Source of the DNA: Erythrophleum ivorense
Lineage: Eukaryota > Streptophyta > Magnoliopsida > Fabales > Fabaceae
DNA length: 64,000 bases
Assembly: GCA_026724425.1 (NCBI GenBank)
Contig: JAIUCV010000004.1
Span: 2,118,001 to 2,182,000, forward strand
Reading direction: 5' to 3'
Part shown: positions 25,295-36,800 of the stretch, one piece after another
How the letters are laid out: each line of letters starts with the position of its first letter
How positions within the stretch are numbered: position 1 is the stretch's first letter
Position numbers and translations under genes: made by a program
The notes under the pieces: generated by a model
What the model was told of the DNA's origin: nothing
The model's database searches: none
The model's input: the letters and a program-made list of their open reading frames with translations, nothing else

Positions 25295-27532
25295 ATGAAA
25301 CATAAGCTTAGATCAATAGGTGAACAAGGTAAGCATGTTTTCAACCAGAATCTGCAGATTATTCATCTGGGAAAATTGGGAAGAGTTGAAGAGGCCATCA
25401 AAGTTTTCTCACTAACATTCCCAAAAAACCCTGTAACATACAATTCCATGATATCTGTGTTTGCTAAAAATGGCAGAATCCATGATGCCAGAGAATTGTT
25501 TGATCAAATGGCCCGAAAAAACCTTGTTTCATGGAACACCATGATTGCTGGTTATCTTCACAATAATATGGTTGAAGAAGCCAATGAATTGTTTGATGTA
25601 ATGCCTAAAAGAGACAGTTATTCATGGGCATTGATGATAACTTGCTATACTCATGAGGGACAGCTTGCAAAGGCTAGAGAACTGTTCTATTTGGTTCCAG
25701 ATAAGTTGGACACTGCATGTTGGAATGCAATGATTGCTGGTTATGCAAAGAAGGGTCAGTTCAACGATGCTAAGGAAATGTTTAATCAAATGCCAGTCAA
25801 GGATTTGGTTTCTTATAACTCAATGTTGGCTGGATATACCCAAAACAGGGAAATGCGTTTAGCAATGAAATTTTTTACAGAGATGGCTGAGAAGAATGTG
25901 ATTTCATGGAATTTGATGGTGGCTGGGTTTGTTGACATTGGTGACTTGAGATCTGCTTGGCAGTTCTTTGAAAAAATTCCAAATCCTAATGCTGTTTCTT
26001 GGGTTACAATGTTGTGTGGATTTGCAAGACATGGTAAAATTATAGAGGCTAGGAAACTCTTTGACACAATTCCCAGTAAGAATGTAGTTTCTTGGAATGC
26101 AATGATAGCAGCATATGTTCAAGATTTACAAGTTGATGAAGCTGTTAAACTATTTATGGAAATGCCTGAGAAAGATTGTGTATCATGGACTACAATAATA
26201 AATGGGTATTTTTGTGTTGGTAAGCTCGATAAGGCACTGGAAGTTTACAATCAAATGCCCTACAAAGACATAGCAGCACAAACAGCATTGATATCAGGAT
26301 TAGTACAGAATAAAAGGATAGATGAGGCTAGTCAAATTTTCGGTCAAATGGGCACTCGTGATGTTATTTGTTGGAATAGCATGATTGCAGGATACACCCA
26401 GTGTGGAAGAATGGATGACGCTCTTGATTTATTTAGACAAATGCCCATTAAGAACATGGTTACATGGAATACTATGATTTCTGGGTATGCTCAAGTGGGA
26501 CAGATGGATAAAGCTATACAGATCTTTCAGGACATGGGGGAAAAGAATATGGTTTCATGGAATTCTCTTATTGCAGGTTTCATACAAAATAATTTATTCT
26601 TGGAAGCTGTTAAGAGTTTAGTTTTGATGGGACAGGAAGGAAAGAAACCCAATCAATCAACTTTTGCATGTGGGTTAAGTGCTTGCGGCAATCTTGCTGC
26701 TCTGCAAGTTGGCAAACAACTCCATGAATACGTTCTAAAGAGTGGCTATATAAATGATTTGTTTGTTAGCAATGCCCTGATCTCCATGTATGCCAAATGT
26801 GGAAGGGTATATAGAGCTGAACAAGTGTTCAGAGATACCAATTATGTTGATCTCATTTCTTGGAATTCCTTGATTTCAGGTTATGCACTAAACGGGTATG
26901 CAAATGAGGCTTTTAAACTCTTTGAACAGATGTTACTAGAGGGAATGACTCCTGACAATGTGACCTTCATCGGGTTGTTGTCAGCATGCAGCCATGCTGG
27001 CTTAGCTGATCAAGGCTTAAATCTGTTTAAAGCCATGATTGAAGATTTTGCTATTGAACCTTTGGCTGAACACTATAGCTGCCTGGTTGACTTGCTTGGC
27101 CGCATGGGAAGGTTAGAGGAAGCCTTTGAAATAGTGAGGGGGATGAAGAACATCAAAGCAAATGCTGGATTGTGGGGATCACTGCTGGGAGCTTGTCGTG
27201 TACAGAGGAATGTGGAACTTGCTAGATTTGCTGTCGAGAGGCTTTTAGAACTTGAGCCACATAATGCCTCAAACTATATTACACTGTCAAATATGCATGC
27301 TGAGGCTGGAAAATGGAAAGAAGTTGAGAAAGTGAGGGTGCTAATGAGAGACAAAGGAGCAGGGAAGCTGCCTGGCTGCAGTTGGATTGAAATCAGAAAT
27401 CAGATACAATCTTTCGTTTCTGATGATCCAGCAAAATTGAGACCTGAAAATATTCAGATCATACTGAAGACTTTAACTGCACATATGAGGGACAGCTGTG
27501 ATATGCTTGACATCAGACTTTTTACTTACTGA
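25295..27532 (+). CDS. PLS-class pentatricopeptide repeat protein, E subgroup
   Basis: 745 aa, intronless, as is usual for PPR genes. PPR proteins bind organelle transcripts at about one base per repeat; E-class PLS proteins mostly specify C-to-U RNA editing sites and recruit a DYW deaminase in trans. Repeats start at residue 45 and run with a 31-residue period: twelve consecutive short repeats of the form VSWNxMIAGY...A..LF..MP, a thirteenth longer one, then a PLS stretch (residues ~453-630) with ALISMYAKCGR, SWNSLISGYALNGY, TFIGLLSACSHAGL and YSCLVDLLGR. The C-terminus carries the E1/E2 motifs (GLWGSLLGACRV, LEPHNASNYITLSNMHAEAG, PGCSWIEI) and stops without a DYW domain. The N-terminus is basic but not a strong transit peptide by eye; mitochondria or plastids are likely. 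No frame break. Confidence 0.95.
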   Translation: MKHKLRSIGEQGKHVFNQNLQIIHLGKLGRVEEAIKVFSLTFPKNPVTYNSMISVFAKNGRIHDARELFDQMARKNLVSWNTMIAGYLHNNMVEEANELFDVMPKRDSYSWALMITCYTHEGQLAKARELFYLVPDKLDTACWNAMIAGYAKKGQFNDAKEMFNQMPVKDLVSYNSMLAGYTQNREMRLAMKFFTEMAEKNVISWNLMVAGFVDIGDLRSAWQFFEKIPNPNAVSWVTMLCGFARHGKIIEARKLFDTIPSKNVVSWNAMIAAYVQDLQVDEAVKLFMEMPEKDCVSWTTIINGYFCVGKLDKALEVYNQMPYKDIAAQTALISGLVQNKRIDEASQIFGQMGTRDVICWNSMIAGYTQCGRMDDALDLFRQMPIKNMVTWNTMISGYAQVGQMDKAIQIFQDMGEKNMVSWNSLIAGFIQNNLFLEAVKSLVLMGQEGKKPNQSTFACGLSACGNLAALQVGKQLHEYVLKSGYINDLFVSNALISMYAKCGRVYRAEQVFRDTNYVDLISWNSLISGYALNGYANEAFKLFEQMLLEGMTPDNVTFIGLLSACSHAGLADQGLNLFKAMIEDFAIEPLAEHYSCLVDLLGRMGRLEEAFEIVRGMKNIKANAGLWGSLLGACRVQRNVELARFAVERLLELEPHNASNYITLSNMHAEAGKWKEVEKVRVLMRDKGAGKLPGCSWIEIRNQIQSFVSDDPAKLRPENIQIILKTLTAHMRDSCDMLDIRLFTY

Positions 27533-28117
27533 CATTTTATGATTGCAGCACTTGCAACCAGGTAATGTGCATGTCTATATTTGATGTTTTTAAACTATCA
27601 AATCACTTCATATAGAATGTGATTTTCAGCTATGGTATTGTCAACTTTCTTATGCTAGATGGACGGCTCCATTTAAGTCATCCTTGTCTTCCGCTCTCCT
27701 TTATGATCTCCTATCGAAAAGTGGCAAAAATATAAAGATTTGTGACAAGTTAGTGGCAAATTTCTGGTGGGTCAGTACTGGCCAGTATTAGCACAGGTTC
27801 AAAGTCGCATTTGATATGAAGGCTTGGAATGCTTTGTGTAGTCCCAAGGAGCAAGGGGGTTAGGGCAAGGCTTCTATGTTCAATGGTGTACTTTTGGCTA
27901 AATAATATTACAGAATATGCTTATGGATTTCCTGTACAAGATTTTGAGAGCTAAGAATGGTGGGAGGTATATGGACGATATATTGAGCTGCAAGGTAAAT
28001 ACCTCCTCATGTTGCAAAATGGCATATTGTTTAGCGGATCTTACTTATCATCATTTGAGTTGGGATAATAAGGACAATTGATAATGTCCAATTCAATGTT
28101 ACTGAAACAAGATAGGA
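27533..28117 (+). other. 3' flank of the PPR gene
   Basis: Probable 3' UTR at the start, with splice-like AG and GT sites near 27550-27563. No gene seen before the hAT element. Confidence 0.35.
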
Positions 28118-28125
28118 CCAATAAT

Positions 28126-30440
28126 TAGGGCTGTGCAAAACCCGAAGGGCCCGGTGAATCCGTCCTGGCCTGAATAATTTGGGCTGGGTTGGGATAAGAA
28201 AAAAATGAAGAAAGGGACAAACAGGGAAAAAGGATTAGAGATGGAGTATCAGGTCAGGACGGGCTTCAGGATGAGCCTTTCAATCATCTTGTCTCCGCCC
28301 AACCCAATATATTTAATAAAATTAAAAAAAAAAAAACTTTTAGGTTTTGATCTACTAACTTGCCCAGGTTTTGTTTCGGCCCTCCCTCGCCATCAGACTC
28401 ACGAAGTGATGAAACGAACCTTGGACGGCAGTCACTCCCTCCCTCCCTCCCTCAGATCTATGATTCCACGGCAGACGGCATTCCCACAGCCACTCTGGTA
28501 CTAAATCTGGTCTGTCTGGCATCTGATCTACTCTCTTACTAGTCTCTGTTGTCTGATTGCATCTACCTGTCATGGTGACTCGCTCGGCCTCTCCCTCTTG
28601 AGTCTCATCTCTCTTTAAGCTCGTAATCTCTTGATCTCTCGTCCTCCTCTTCAATCTCTAGTGAGTCAGAGTCTCTCGTCCATTGTTTGGAAAACTCCTA
28701 CCTGTGTACGCCTATTCTGTCAGAGAGTCTCTCGTCTTTACTGGCTGTATGCAAGTCTTGATAAAATTCTGTTGTATTGTTTTAATGCATAAAATTAATC
28801 CGAACAATGAATGGCATTTGGAAGTAATCTCTTGATAAAATTCTGTTGTATTGTGGATACATTGGATTATAATGGGTTCTGCAAAGATTTGTTAAATTAC
28901 AAACAGCTTTTAAATTAAGATCATCTTTTTGACTGAATCATGAAGTTGTCTATATGATTTCTGCTTTTAATCTATGTCTGTAGAACACTATTGCAATTCT
29001 GCCACTGGTAGGTATTGCAACCTTAATTTTTCTTCCTCTGTTTTTCTTCTTATTTAAATCTTCTTGTGAGATTTCTGTGTATTTTTATGTTGATGCTTAC
29101 TGTCACTAGTTTTAAAGTTTTCTCAATGATTAACTAATGTCTTGGTTTAATATGGCACAGGAGGGTCTTGTGGAGATAAGGGAAGATTATGTGGAGGAGA
29201 ACTCTAGTAAACAGGAATTTAAATCTGGTATGTTCTTGCCTTCTGTTGCCTTGCGTGGTTTAAGATAAAAAAGAAAAAAAAATGATAGTAGGTGTTCCCT
29301 GTAACTAGAAGTTGGTAGAAAGCTTGGAAGTTCAAATAGAATTCTAATCCTTTCTTTAAAGAATTAAGCTTATTACGAATTACTAATACATTGTAATCGT
29401 ATGTTAACATGTAGTTGATGGACATCTTTATAAGTGCGTGTACTGCATGTATGCATCTAACTATTTGTCTTTTGGGAGTGTGAATATTTTTATATGGTTG
29501 TATCTGGCTATCTACATTTTTGGGGGGGAGGGGGGATCTAATTTTTTCTTTATTTGAGCAGTTTTCAGAGACTTGGTCAATTTTTATTTATGATTCCTTT
29601 TTGCTCCTATAACATTGTTGTCTTGTATTTGATGTCAAATGTGGAACGTGAGAAATGTGGTCTGCCTCTTCCATTTAAGCTTTGTTTCATAAACAATGCA
29701 CCAAGCTAATGACCATACTCTATTTTAAATTTATTTATTTTAAAGAAATATTGAGGTCACACTGGAATAAGATTTCAAAGTTTTGTTTCAGGTCCCTTGA
29801 AGCAAGATGTTTCTAGTTTTGCTGGTGCAGATAAAGAAAAAGCTACAGCTGATGAGGAATTTGTTCACATGATGTCCAAGTTGGATGAACTAGAGAAAGA
29901 AGAGCTTGCGGCTAAAAGTGGCAACCATGAGGGAACTACAAGTGATTTTGATGAGATCTCATATCAAAGACCTCTTGACAACAATCTCCAAAATTCAAAA
30001 GTAATGTTCTGGATTAACTTGTTGGATTCCAGTTTATAAATCTTGCTATAAAGACTGTCAGCACAGTGGACTGTGATGGCTCATTACTTAATTCCGATGA
30101 CTGCTCAGATAAGTAAAGGTGCAACTTTGCTTGATTGCGTTTGCAATAAAATATAGACCACAACTAAATATTAGCTTGTAAATTTTGTTTGGAATTTATT
30201 AGGAACCCATATTCTGGTTTTCTATCTGGTTTATCAAAATGTCTAAGTGGTAGACCAATGAAAGTTTTTTCCCTATCTCATCCCAACCCGTTTTGGCCCG
30301 TTCCGGCCCGATTTTAAATCGGGCTTTGTCAGGACAGGACGGGATTCAGGCCATGAATTCTGTCCCAAATTCCAAATCAGGACAGGCCTCGGGCTAACAC
30401 TATTCCCGGCCCATCCCATCCCATCCCATGCACAGCCCTA
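28126..30440 (+). mobile_element. Pack-type hAT element carrying host gene fragments
   Basis: The termini are perfect 12-bp inverted repeats, TAGGGCTGTGCA at 28126 and its complement ending at 30440, and an identical 8-bp target duplication CCAATAAT flanks them (28118-28125, 30441-30448). An 8-bp duplication with TAGGG-type ends is diagnostic of hAT. The subterminal regions are rich in GGCCCG and GGGATGGG motifs. No hAT transposase is present; the interior instead holds GC-rich leader-like sequence and exon-like blocks of a prefoldin-family gene, so the element is non-autonomous and seems to have captured host DNA. Confidence 0.88.
29161..30115 (+). pseudogene. Captured fragment of a URI/RMP-like prefoldin gene
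   Basis: Two blocks with correct splice sites: 29161-29227 (after GGCACAG, before GTATG) reads EGLVEIREDYVEENSS, and 29792-30000 (after TTTCAG, before GTAATG) continues in phase with GPLKQDVSSFAGADKEK, then EEFVHMMSKLDELEKEEL. The segments EGLVEIRE and MMSKLDELEKEELAA match my recall of plant URI (unconventional prefoldin RPB5 interactor, also RMP). A third piece, 30033-30115, reads TVSTVDCDGSLLNSDDCSDK then TAA, but the gap before it is only 32 bp, too short for a normal intron. The prefoldin domain upstream is absent. This is a fragment inside the hAT element, not a full gene; whether it is transcribed is unknown. Confidence 0.65.
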
Positions 30441-30448
30441 CCAATAAT

Positions 30449-30778
30449 CCTGTAACTGTAAATCAAGCACTGGTTCAGTTCGGTTCATCAACTGAACCAG
30501 CTTTGAAGTATAAGTTTTTAAACACATTTTACTGATTCACTTTTGCATGCACGGATGCGATAAGCAGATCATTCTTGTTTGTATAGGTTAGCCATAATTT
30601 ACTCTTGGTTTGTTTATCACTTATCCATAGATTAAATACAATCATTTGCTGGCACCTAAGCAATATATTTTTTCTTTATTACATGACAACTAATTAGACC
30701 ACACCCTATAATGATTATGTCAGACAGGGTCAGCGATGATAAGGGGAGGGGGGAGGGGAGGCCTTCCCCATTCTCTCT
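30449..30778. other. Short spacer between two transposons
   Basis: No gene seen. A G-rich GGGGAGGGGGG-like run occurs near 30745. Confidence 0.4.
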
Positions 30779-30787
30779 TACATTCTT

Positions 30788-32999
30788 GGTTAAACTATAC
30801 TTTCGCTTTTCTATAGTTTTATTAAATTTTTGATTTAGTCTTTACATTTTATTTCTTTGTAATTTAGTCTTTATAATTTCAAAATGTTTGTGAAAAGGTC
30901 TTTGCTATTAAACATCGTCTTAATGTCGTCAACTGCTGGCTAACATGGCAAACTTGATGTTGAGTTAGCGTTACACGGCAAAAGAAGTTCAGACGTGTGT
31001 TAGTGAGATGCAAACATCAACTAGATAGCAAAATATCGTAGTTACCCTTTATTACTTCTTCCCCACAGCGTTCTTGCCCACTCATTCATTGTGCACTGTG
31101 CATTGCACTGTACACTAATTCCCAAATTCTACACTGTTTATAATTCTTGTATATCAATGCACTATTTTCAGAAGTCTGCACCGTACTTCTTTCTTAGTCA
31201 CTAGACAGAAAGGCAAACTGATATGGAATGGAAACAGTATGGAAAGTTATCGAGTTACAGAAGGATATAAAGTACTAATACAAAATGAATCGCTTAATGG
31301 ACGACAAAACTTTATGGCATGGGATAAGCTTTAGAAATTACAAATGCCATTCAAGTTAGTTGTGTTTATATGGAGATTGATATGCACTGTTCTTTCACTG
31401 ACTTCAGTTCTCCATCAGCATCATGTTCTTAGCGCATAAGATTGTCCATTTAGCCATAAGTAGAAGAAATGATTAATCATCTATTTTCGAGCTGCTCTTT
31501 TGTTAGGGTAGTTTGGTTTAGATCTCTTTTAAATTTAAGAATTGACCAAGTTCAGATATTTGACTTCATTCAAATGTAATTAGGGAATCATTATTGTACC
31601 TTGAGTTTGGCAAATGAGAATACAAGGACATGCGTAATTATTTTCTATATCATTTGGTTTTGTTGAAATCGTAGAATTTTTGAAGACATAGCATGTGGTT
31701 CAGATTTTGTGATACAAATGATAAATTGTCTCAGTAAGCAATACTCTCAAGGCCATTCAACCCCAACACAATAATTAAATGAAATAATATACCCTTCTAG
31801 GATGGCCACATTAGGAATCATTGCTATCATTTGTTCTTCTTGATCGAGTGAAGGAATGAGGCAACAGAGGCACAAGGTCCTGGTCAAGATAGTTTTTGGT
31901 CAGGAAGAATTTCAGCACAGAGTTTAGATAGATCAATATCATCAACCTAAATCTCGAGTCATCTTGGAGACAATTTGACACTTCCTTTAGTTCGTCTTGT
32001 ACTAACAAGTCATAGATCAGTCATATTGGTTTCTATTGTTGATATTGGTAAATTCGAAAGCGCAATATCTTCTGCTTCACCCAACAACCCACATCTCAGT
32101 GGGTTAACGAGTTCTGAAATAAGATATTTCAGTTTTGTTAGGACATTTTGGTACTAGTTGGTCTTGTGTATTCCTAGACAATAGGAACACACAAGATCAT
32201 AGTCCCAGTATGTCTGTTGGGTCTGTATAATTGCTGTCCAGTTATCCCCAAAAAAAAATCCGCATTGTACACTGGGAAGAGTTAAGGAGTACAATTTTGC
32301 ACTGTACACTATTTTTCACAATTCTGAATCGGTTATAATTCTTGTACCTCAGTACACTGTTTCGGGACATATTCTAACTTGTAAATAAACATATCAAGTT
32401 AGCACCACTGAGATAAGAAAAGCAAATTATATAAAATAACCCTTTCAACTCAACCACAGTGTAGCAACTAACTCATCCATTGAGATTAAAATAGAAAATT
32501 ATGGGTTCATTTAAATGCAATACAGAATTGTAAACCAAATCCAGATACAGACTACTCTCCATCCCACAGCAACATTGGAAGCACGGAAATCATGCCGGTC
32601 TGTTTTAGATGTGGGGTATGGCGTTATACACCTTCATCTGGGCTTCCGACTGATTTGGAAAAGTATATACAAGTGAGTTGGAAAACTAACCTTGGAACAG
32701 ATCATGACAACTAACGCTGTAGAAGCACAGGGATGAAGAGAGAAAGGGCAAATAAGTTTTTGCAACTTGGGTTGATGCGTGGTACTGTGGCAAGAAGCAT
32801 TTGAGTTGGTAATTCATTAATCCTTGTCATCTGTCACATAACGCCACTTTAGCATCACGTTTGCCACATTAGTATACAATTAATAAAGGACTTCTTACAA
32901 ATAGTTTTGAAACTATAGGAACAAATTATATGGAAACGAAGTTTAAGGACTAACGTAAAAATTTGCTGAACTTGTATGGGCCAAAAGTCTAATTTAACC
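30788..32999. mobile_element. Non-autonomous Mutator-like element, 2.2 kb
   Basis: The ends GGTTAAACTATACTTTCGC (left) and GGTTAAATTAGACTTTTGGC (right, reverse complement) are imperfect TIRs. A 9-bp near-identical duplication flanks them: TACATTCTT (30779-30787) and TGCATTCTT (33000-33008), one mismatch. No transposase found. Two blocks about 1.2 kb apart (near 31085-31170 and 32290-32365) share GCACTGTACACTA and GTTATAATTCTTGTA as direct repeats. Ordinary short open frames inside show no family. Confidence 0.65.
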
Positions 33000-33008
33000 T
33001 GCATTCTT

Positions 33009-33820
33009 TATTACGAGGGACAAATTTTTTCCATTCTCATTCTTCACGAGGATGTGAAGACCAGCGAGGATTTTCATATATATAATATTTTATTAAAATT
33101 GAGTAAAATTTTATTTTAAAAAATAAAGTTTTAAGAATTCAAAACAATATATTTTTAAATTAAGATACATTAACGAAAAGAAACATTTATTTAATTTTAT
33201 CAGTACGAATCATAAATATACAAATACCAATATATACATGGGCACGTATTTGTGTCTATATATACACACAACAAATTGAATAAATTAAAATTATACTCAC
33301 AATTTCAATATAATAAGACTCCACAAGACGGAGAGCATACTTCTCGTCTCTACATACTTTACATACTTAACGGGAGAAATTTACTCCTATCTTCATTCGA
33401 GACAATCTCAGTAAAGATCTCCATCATCCCTAAACAAGGTTAGTATGTATATTGTCCCTCTCTATTTAATATAAGTAATTTTTCTTTAAAAGGAAAATCA
33501 TAGCATACAACTATTAATAACGTGTTTGGATTCCCGTTTGTAACCCTCCAAACCACATTTCAGAAGAAGCAAAGGCTGATAGCTTCTGCATAAACATGAT
33601 TTTACAACGGGATACCAAACACTAAGTAGCGGTGCATGTGGTGACTTCGGCTGATAAATGGTGCATTTCAAGTTACTTTCCCTTCCTACTTTGAAAACCT
33701 CAGATTTGGAAACCAACGGCTCTTGCTGTTATTGTCCCATACATGGTTTTACACTCAAAAAAGAGAAGAAAATTGTGATCTAGTCACTAGAAATTTTTGG
33801 TTTAAATATATAACTACCAT
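33009..33820. other. SEC62 3' flank
   Basis: AT-rich; the part nearest 33820 should hold the SEC62 3' UTR (minus strand). No other gene seen. Confidence 0.4.
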
Positions 33821-36800
33821 CTAGTCATTCTGTTTATCTTCACCTGCATCCTCTATGTTTTCAATAACTTCATTATACTGTTGAGCGAAAGTTTTTGTCC
33901 CATCACCATTCGGTGTAGCTGCATGCTCTGGACTTGTCTTGCTCGCTTGAGAGGAAGCATCACTGGAGGCCGTGGCATTAGCCACATTTTGTTGCTTCTC
34001 CATCATCCCAGACAAGGCTAAGCTTGGAGACCATTCAAGAACATCATCAATTATGTTAGATACCTTCTTCTGGTACCTGCACCAAGCCAATGCCAACTTC
34101 AAATCCCGATACAGCCAAAGACGAGAGTAGTGCATAACAGCAGGTGTTAATTTCCCCACTGAGGGTCATAGGTCCAACCGGAACCTGACCTTCAGCTCTC
34201 TTGGTTATTTATTTTTCTCTGCTAATAAGGAAAAAGGCTCTAACTCATCCATTATAGGACTTACCTTGCTCTGGCAGCCTCATCAGGGGCATGATGCCTC
34301 AGCAATAATATGACCAGCACAGCAACTATTGCATAGAAAAGCCTTGTTGTCCACTTCGGTCGCTCCTCCTCATCTTTCTTGGGCCAAAATCTGAATAACT
34401 CTCGTAATGTTGCTTCCTCAGCAAGAATGTTAGGGAAAAACCAATACCGCTTTCCAAGAATTATGTATAAAGCACCAAATACTGCAGCTCTTACTGCAAG
34501 ATAATAATTACAATATATCCATGAGGCCCACGGAAGAACTGAAGCAATTTTAGGTGCACTAATCAAGAGAAAGTACACAATCAAACATGTTCTAACTAAA
34601 AAATTCATGTTTCAGGTGCATGAAGATAAAGTCAAAAAATAATCTGATTCCTTGAACATTTGACAAGACTACTGTGAAAATAGATTCTACAACTCAATGA
34701 GAGTTGAAAACAAATGCAGGATGCAAAGGGAATCACTAAAGCAACTCATGCCTCCAAATGCTATAAGCAATGCAACATAATACAACAGGAATTACGATGA
34801 CAGATTAAAGAGAATATACATGCCATAAGTAGGGCGCCAATTACGATTCTGCTTCAAAGAGCTTTCCCTTATAGAATGACACAAATAAAGCGAGTCACCA
34901 GCCTTACAGCTCCCAAATTGTTGGAATCACAATTATATGGTCATTCAATGGATTCATGAAAGTCTGAAAAGGTCAAATTTTGGCCCAAAGATTGAGCAAA
35001 TGCAATTGTTTTTCTCAAATCATCCCAATTGAAATAGGTCCTTCTACCCTAACCACCAGCCCAAACTTACCCCAACCCCAAACTTGCCTCAGGTCCAATA
35101 TCTCCTACTTTTAGCATGCTTATCAAGGCAAGTACTTTGAAATTCCACTTACAACTTGCTAAGAGGTATTAAGGATTTAGGAAGTCTTATAGGTTAAGAA
35201 AAGAGTTACTTGTGTTGCACCCGAGGTGTAAAGTGTAAGTGTCTTCATGTGGTCAGTTATGCATTAGTAGAGGTTGAAAGGTCAACGTTGTCAAGGATCA
35301 TTTTAACTTAAAAGCCTAAACTATTAAGTGAAGGCCCAAAAATAGTTTTGATATAATTTCTAACGTGTTCCCCCATATAAAAGCCCTTCAGACTTTGCGG
35401 CATGAACAAAACGCATGCCCATTAAATCTTGTATTGAAACTTAATTTTAATTACAAGAATGAGGGGCGGCAAAGATCAAACTTATGACCACTTGGGTATA
35501 AAAGCTCTAATATCATGTTAACAACTATTTGAACTCAAAAGCTTAAGCTGTATGGTGAAAACTCCCAAATAGTTTTTATATAATCTCTGACAAGTGTTGC
35601 ATACACTGGCCTCTCCCTAACTCCCAAATAGTTTTTATATATCATTAAATCTTTTAATAATATATTTTGATCTGTCCCATCCTCTTCTCCCTAACTATTG
35701 CTCTACGTATTTTCTCAACAGAAATTTGCAATGGCCTTGAATCCTGTCCTCAAGTGTCGGGGTTCTAACAAATCTTGATACTATATAGCACATCAGTGAC
35801 CTTTCACAGGTATATCTATATTTTCTAGAATTCCAGTTAGATACCTGAATCAAAAGTAGAATGCAGGAATGCATTGGCAATTCCAGTTCCATCAAAATTT
35901 TAAGTGAAGAAGTGCTGAAAATATCCTGCGTATGAGAGATAGCTAAAGGCCTTCAAAGACAATCCTTTACTTTATTGAATGGTAATGGTTTCTTTTAGAA
36001 CACCGTCATTTATTAATTAAATGCCAATACTTTTCTTTAACAGCCATTCAGGATTTCTAATAATCTATTCAAACTTTATAAATTCAATGCATAAATTATT
36101 CAAAACTAAATTTAGCACTAAATCTCAATTTTATCAAACACAGGCTAAAATTTCATACTCCATCTCTTTTCAAGGAGGGTGGAAGACCACAGCAACCAAA
36201 ATGGAGAAAAATAAGGATCATAAACCAATTAGTAATGATGATGTCAAATTAATTATCACGATATCCCCCTCACAAACCTTGTTGCCTTCTCAAATTCCAT
36301 GCAGTTGAGAACATTAACATATGCAAATCAAATAAAAATCCGAGATATTTTGAACTACAACAAATATTGACAAAATTATACATCTCAAAGCTCATTGTAG
36401 CTTAATGCACTCAGTCATATGCTAAAATCATTCTATAATAATTATTTCAAGTGAAACAAAAGCTATCCACACTCAGGTAAAAGAGGTATGCATGTTTAAA
36501 CTAAAATAGGAAGCATTCAAAATACAATCTGACAAGAAGCTTTTGCACATCAATCACAAAATAATGGACCATGCATAACTGTTAGCAAATGAACCAAGAC
36601 TGTGTGCATGGTGTGGTGCTGTGACAAATGATAAAAATGAGTTGACTTGATACATGAAAATAGGTAACAAGAATCTACAGAGGAATCAAAAGTCAATCTG
36701 AATGAACAAGGTCAAATGATCAAGACAAGCAAGACTTACTCAGAAGTAGGGAGAGAATGAGCAGAAGGATCCCAGCACATGAGTAAAGTATTAATAGCTT

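Noticed and set aside
28205..28654. Open frames on both strands at the left end of the hAT element
   Set aside because: They lie in the GC-rich subterminal and leader-like part of the element, overlap each other on opposite strands and match no family.
33821..34159. Longer version of the last SEC62 exon starting at a GTG
   Set aside because: The part above 34076 is intron: a clean TGCAG acceptor at 34078-34077 restores the conserved ARARYQKK junction in phase with exon 4.
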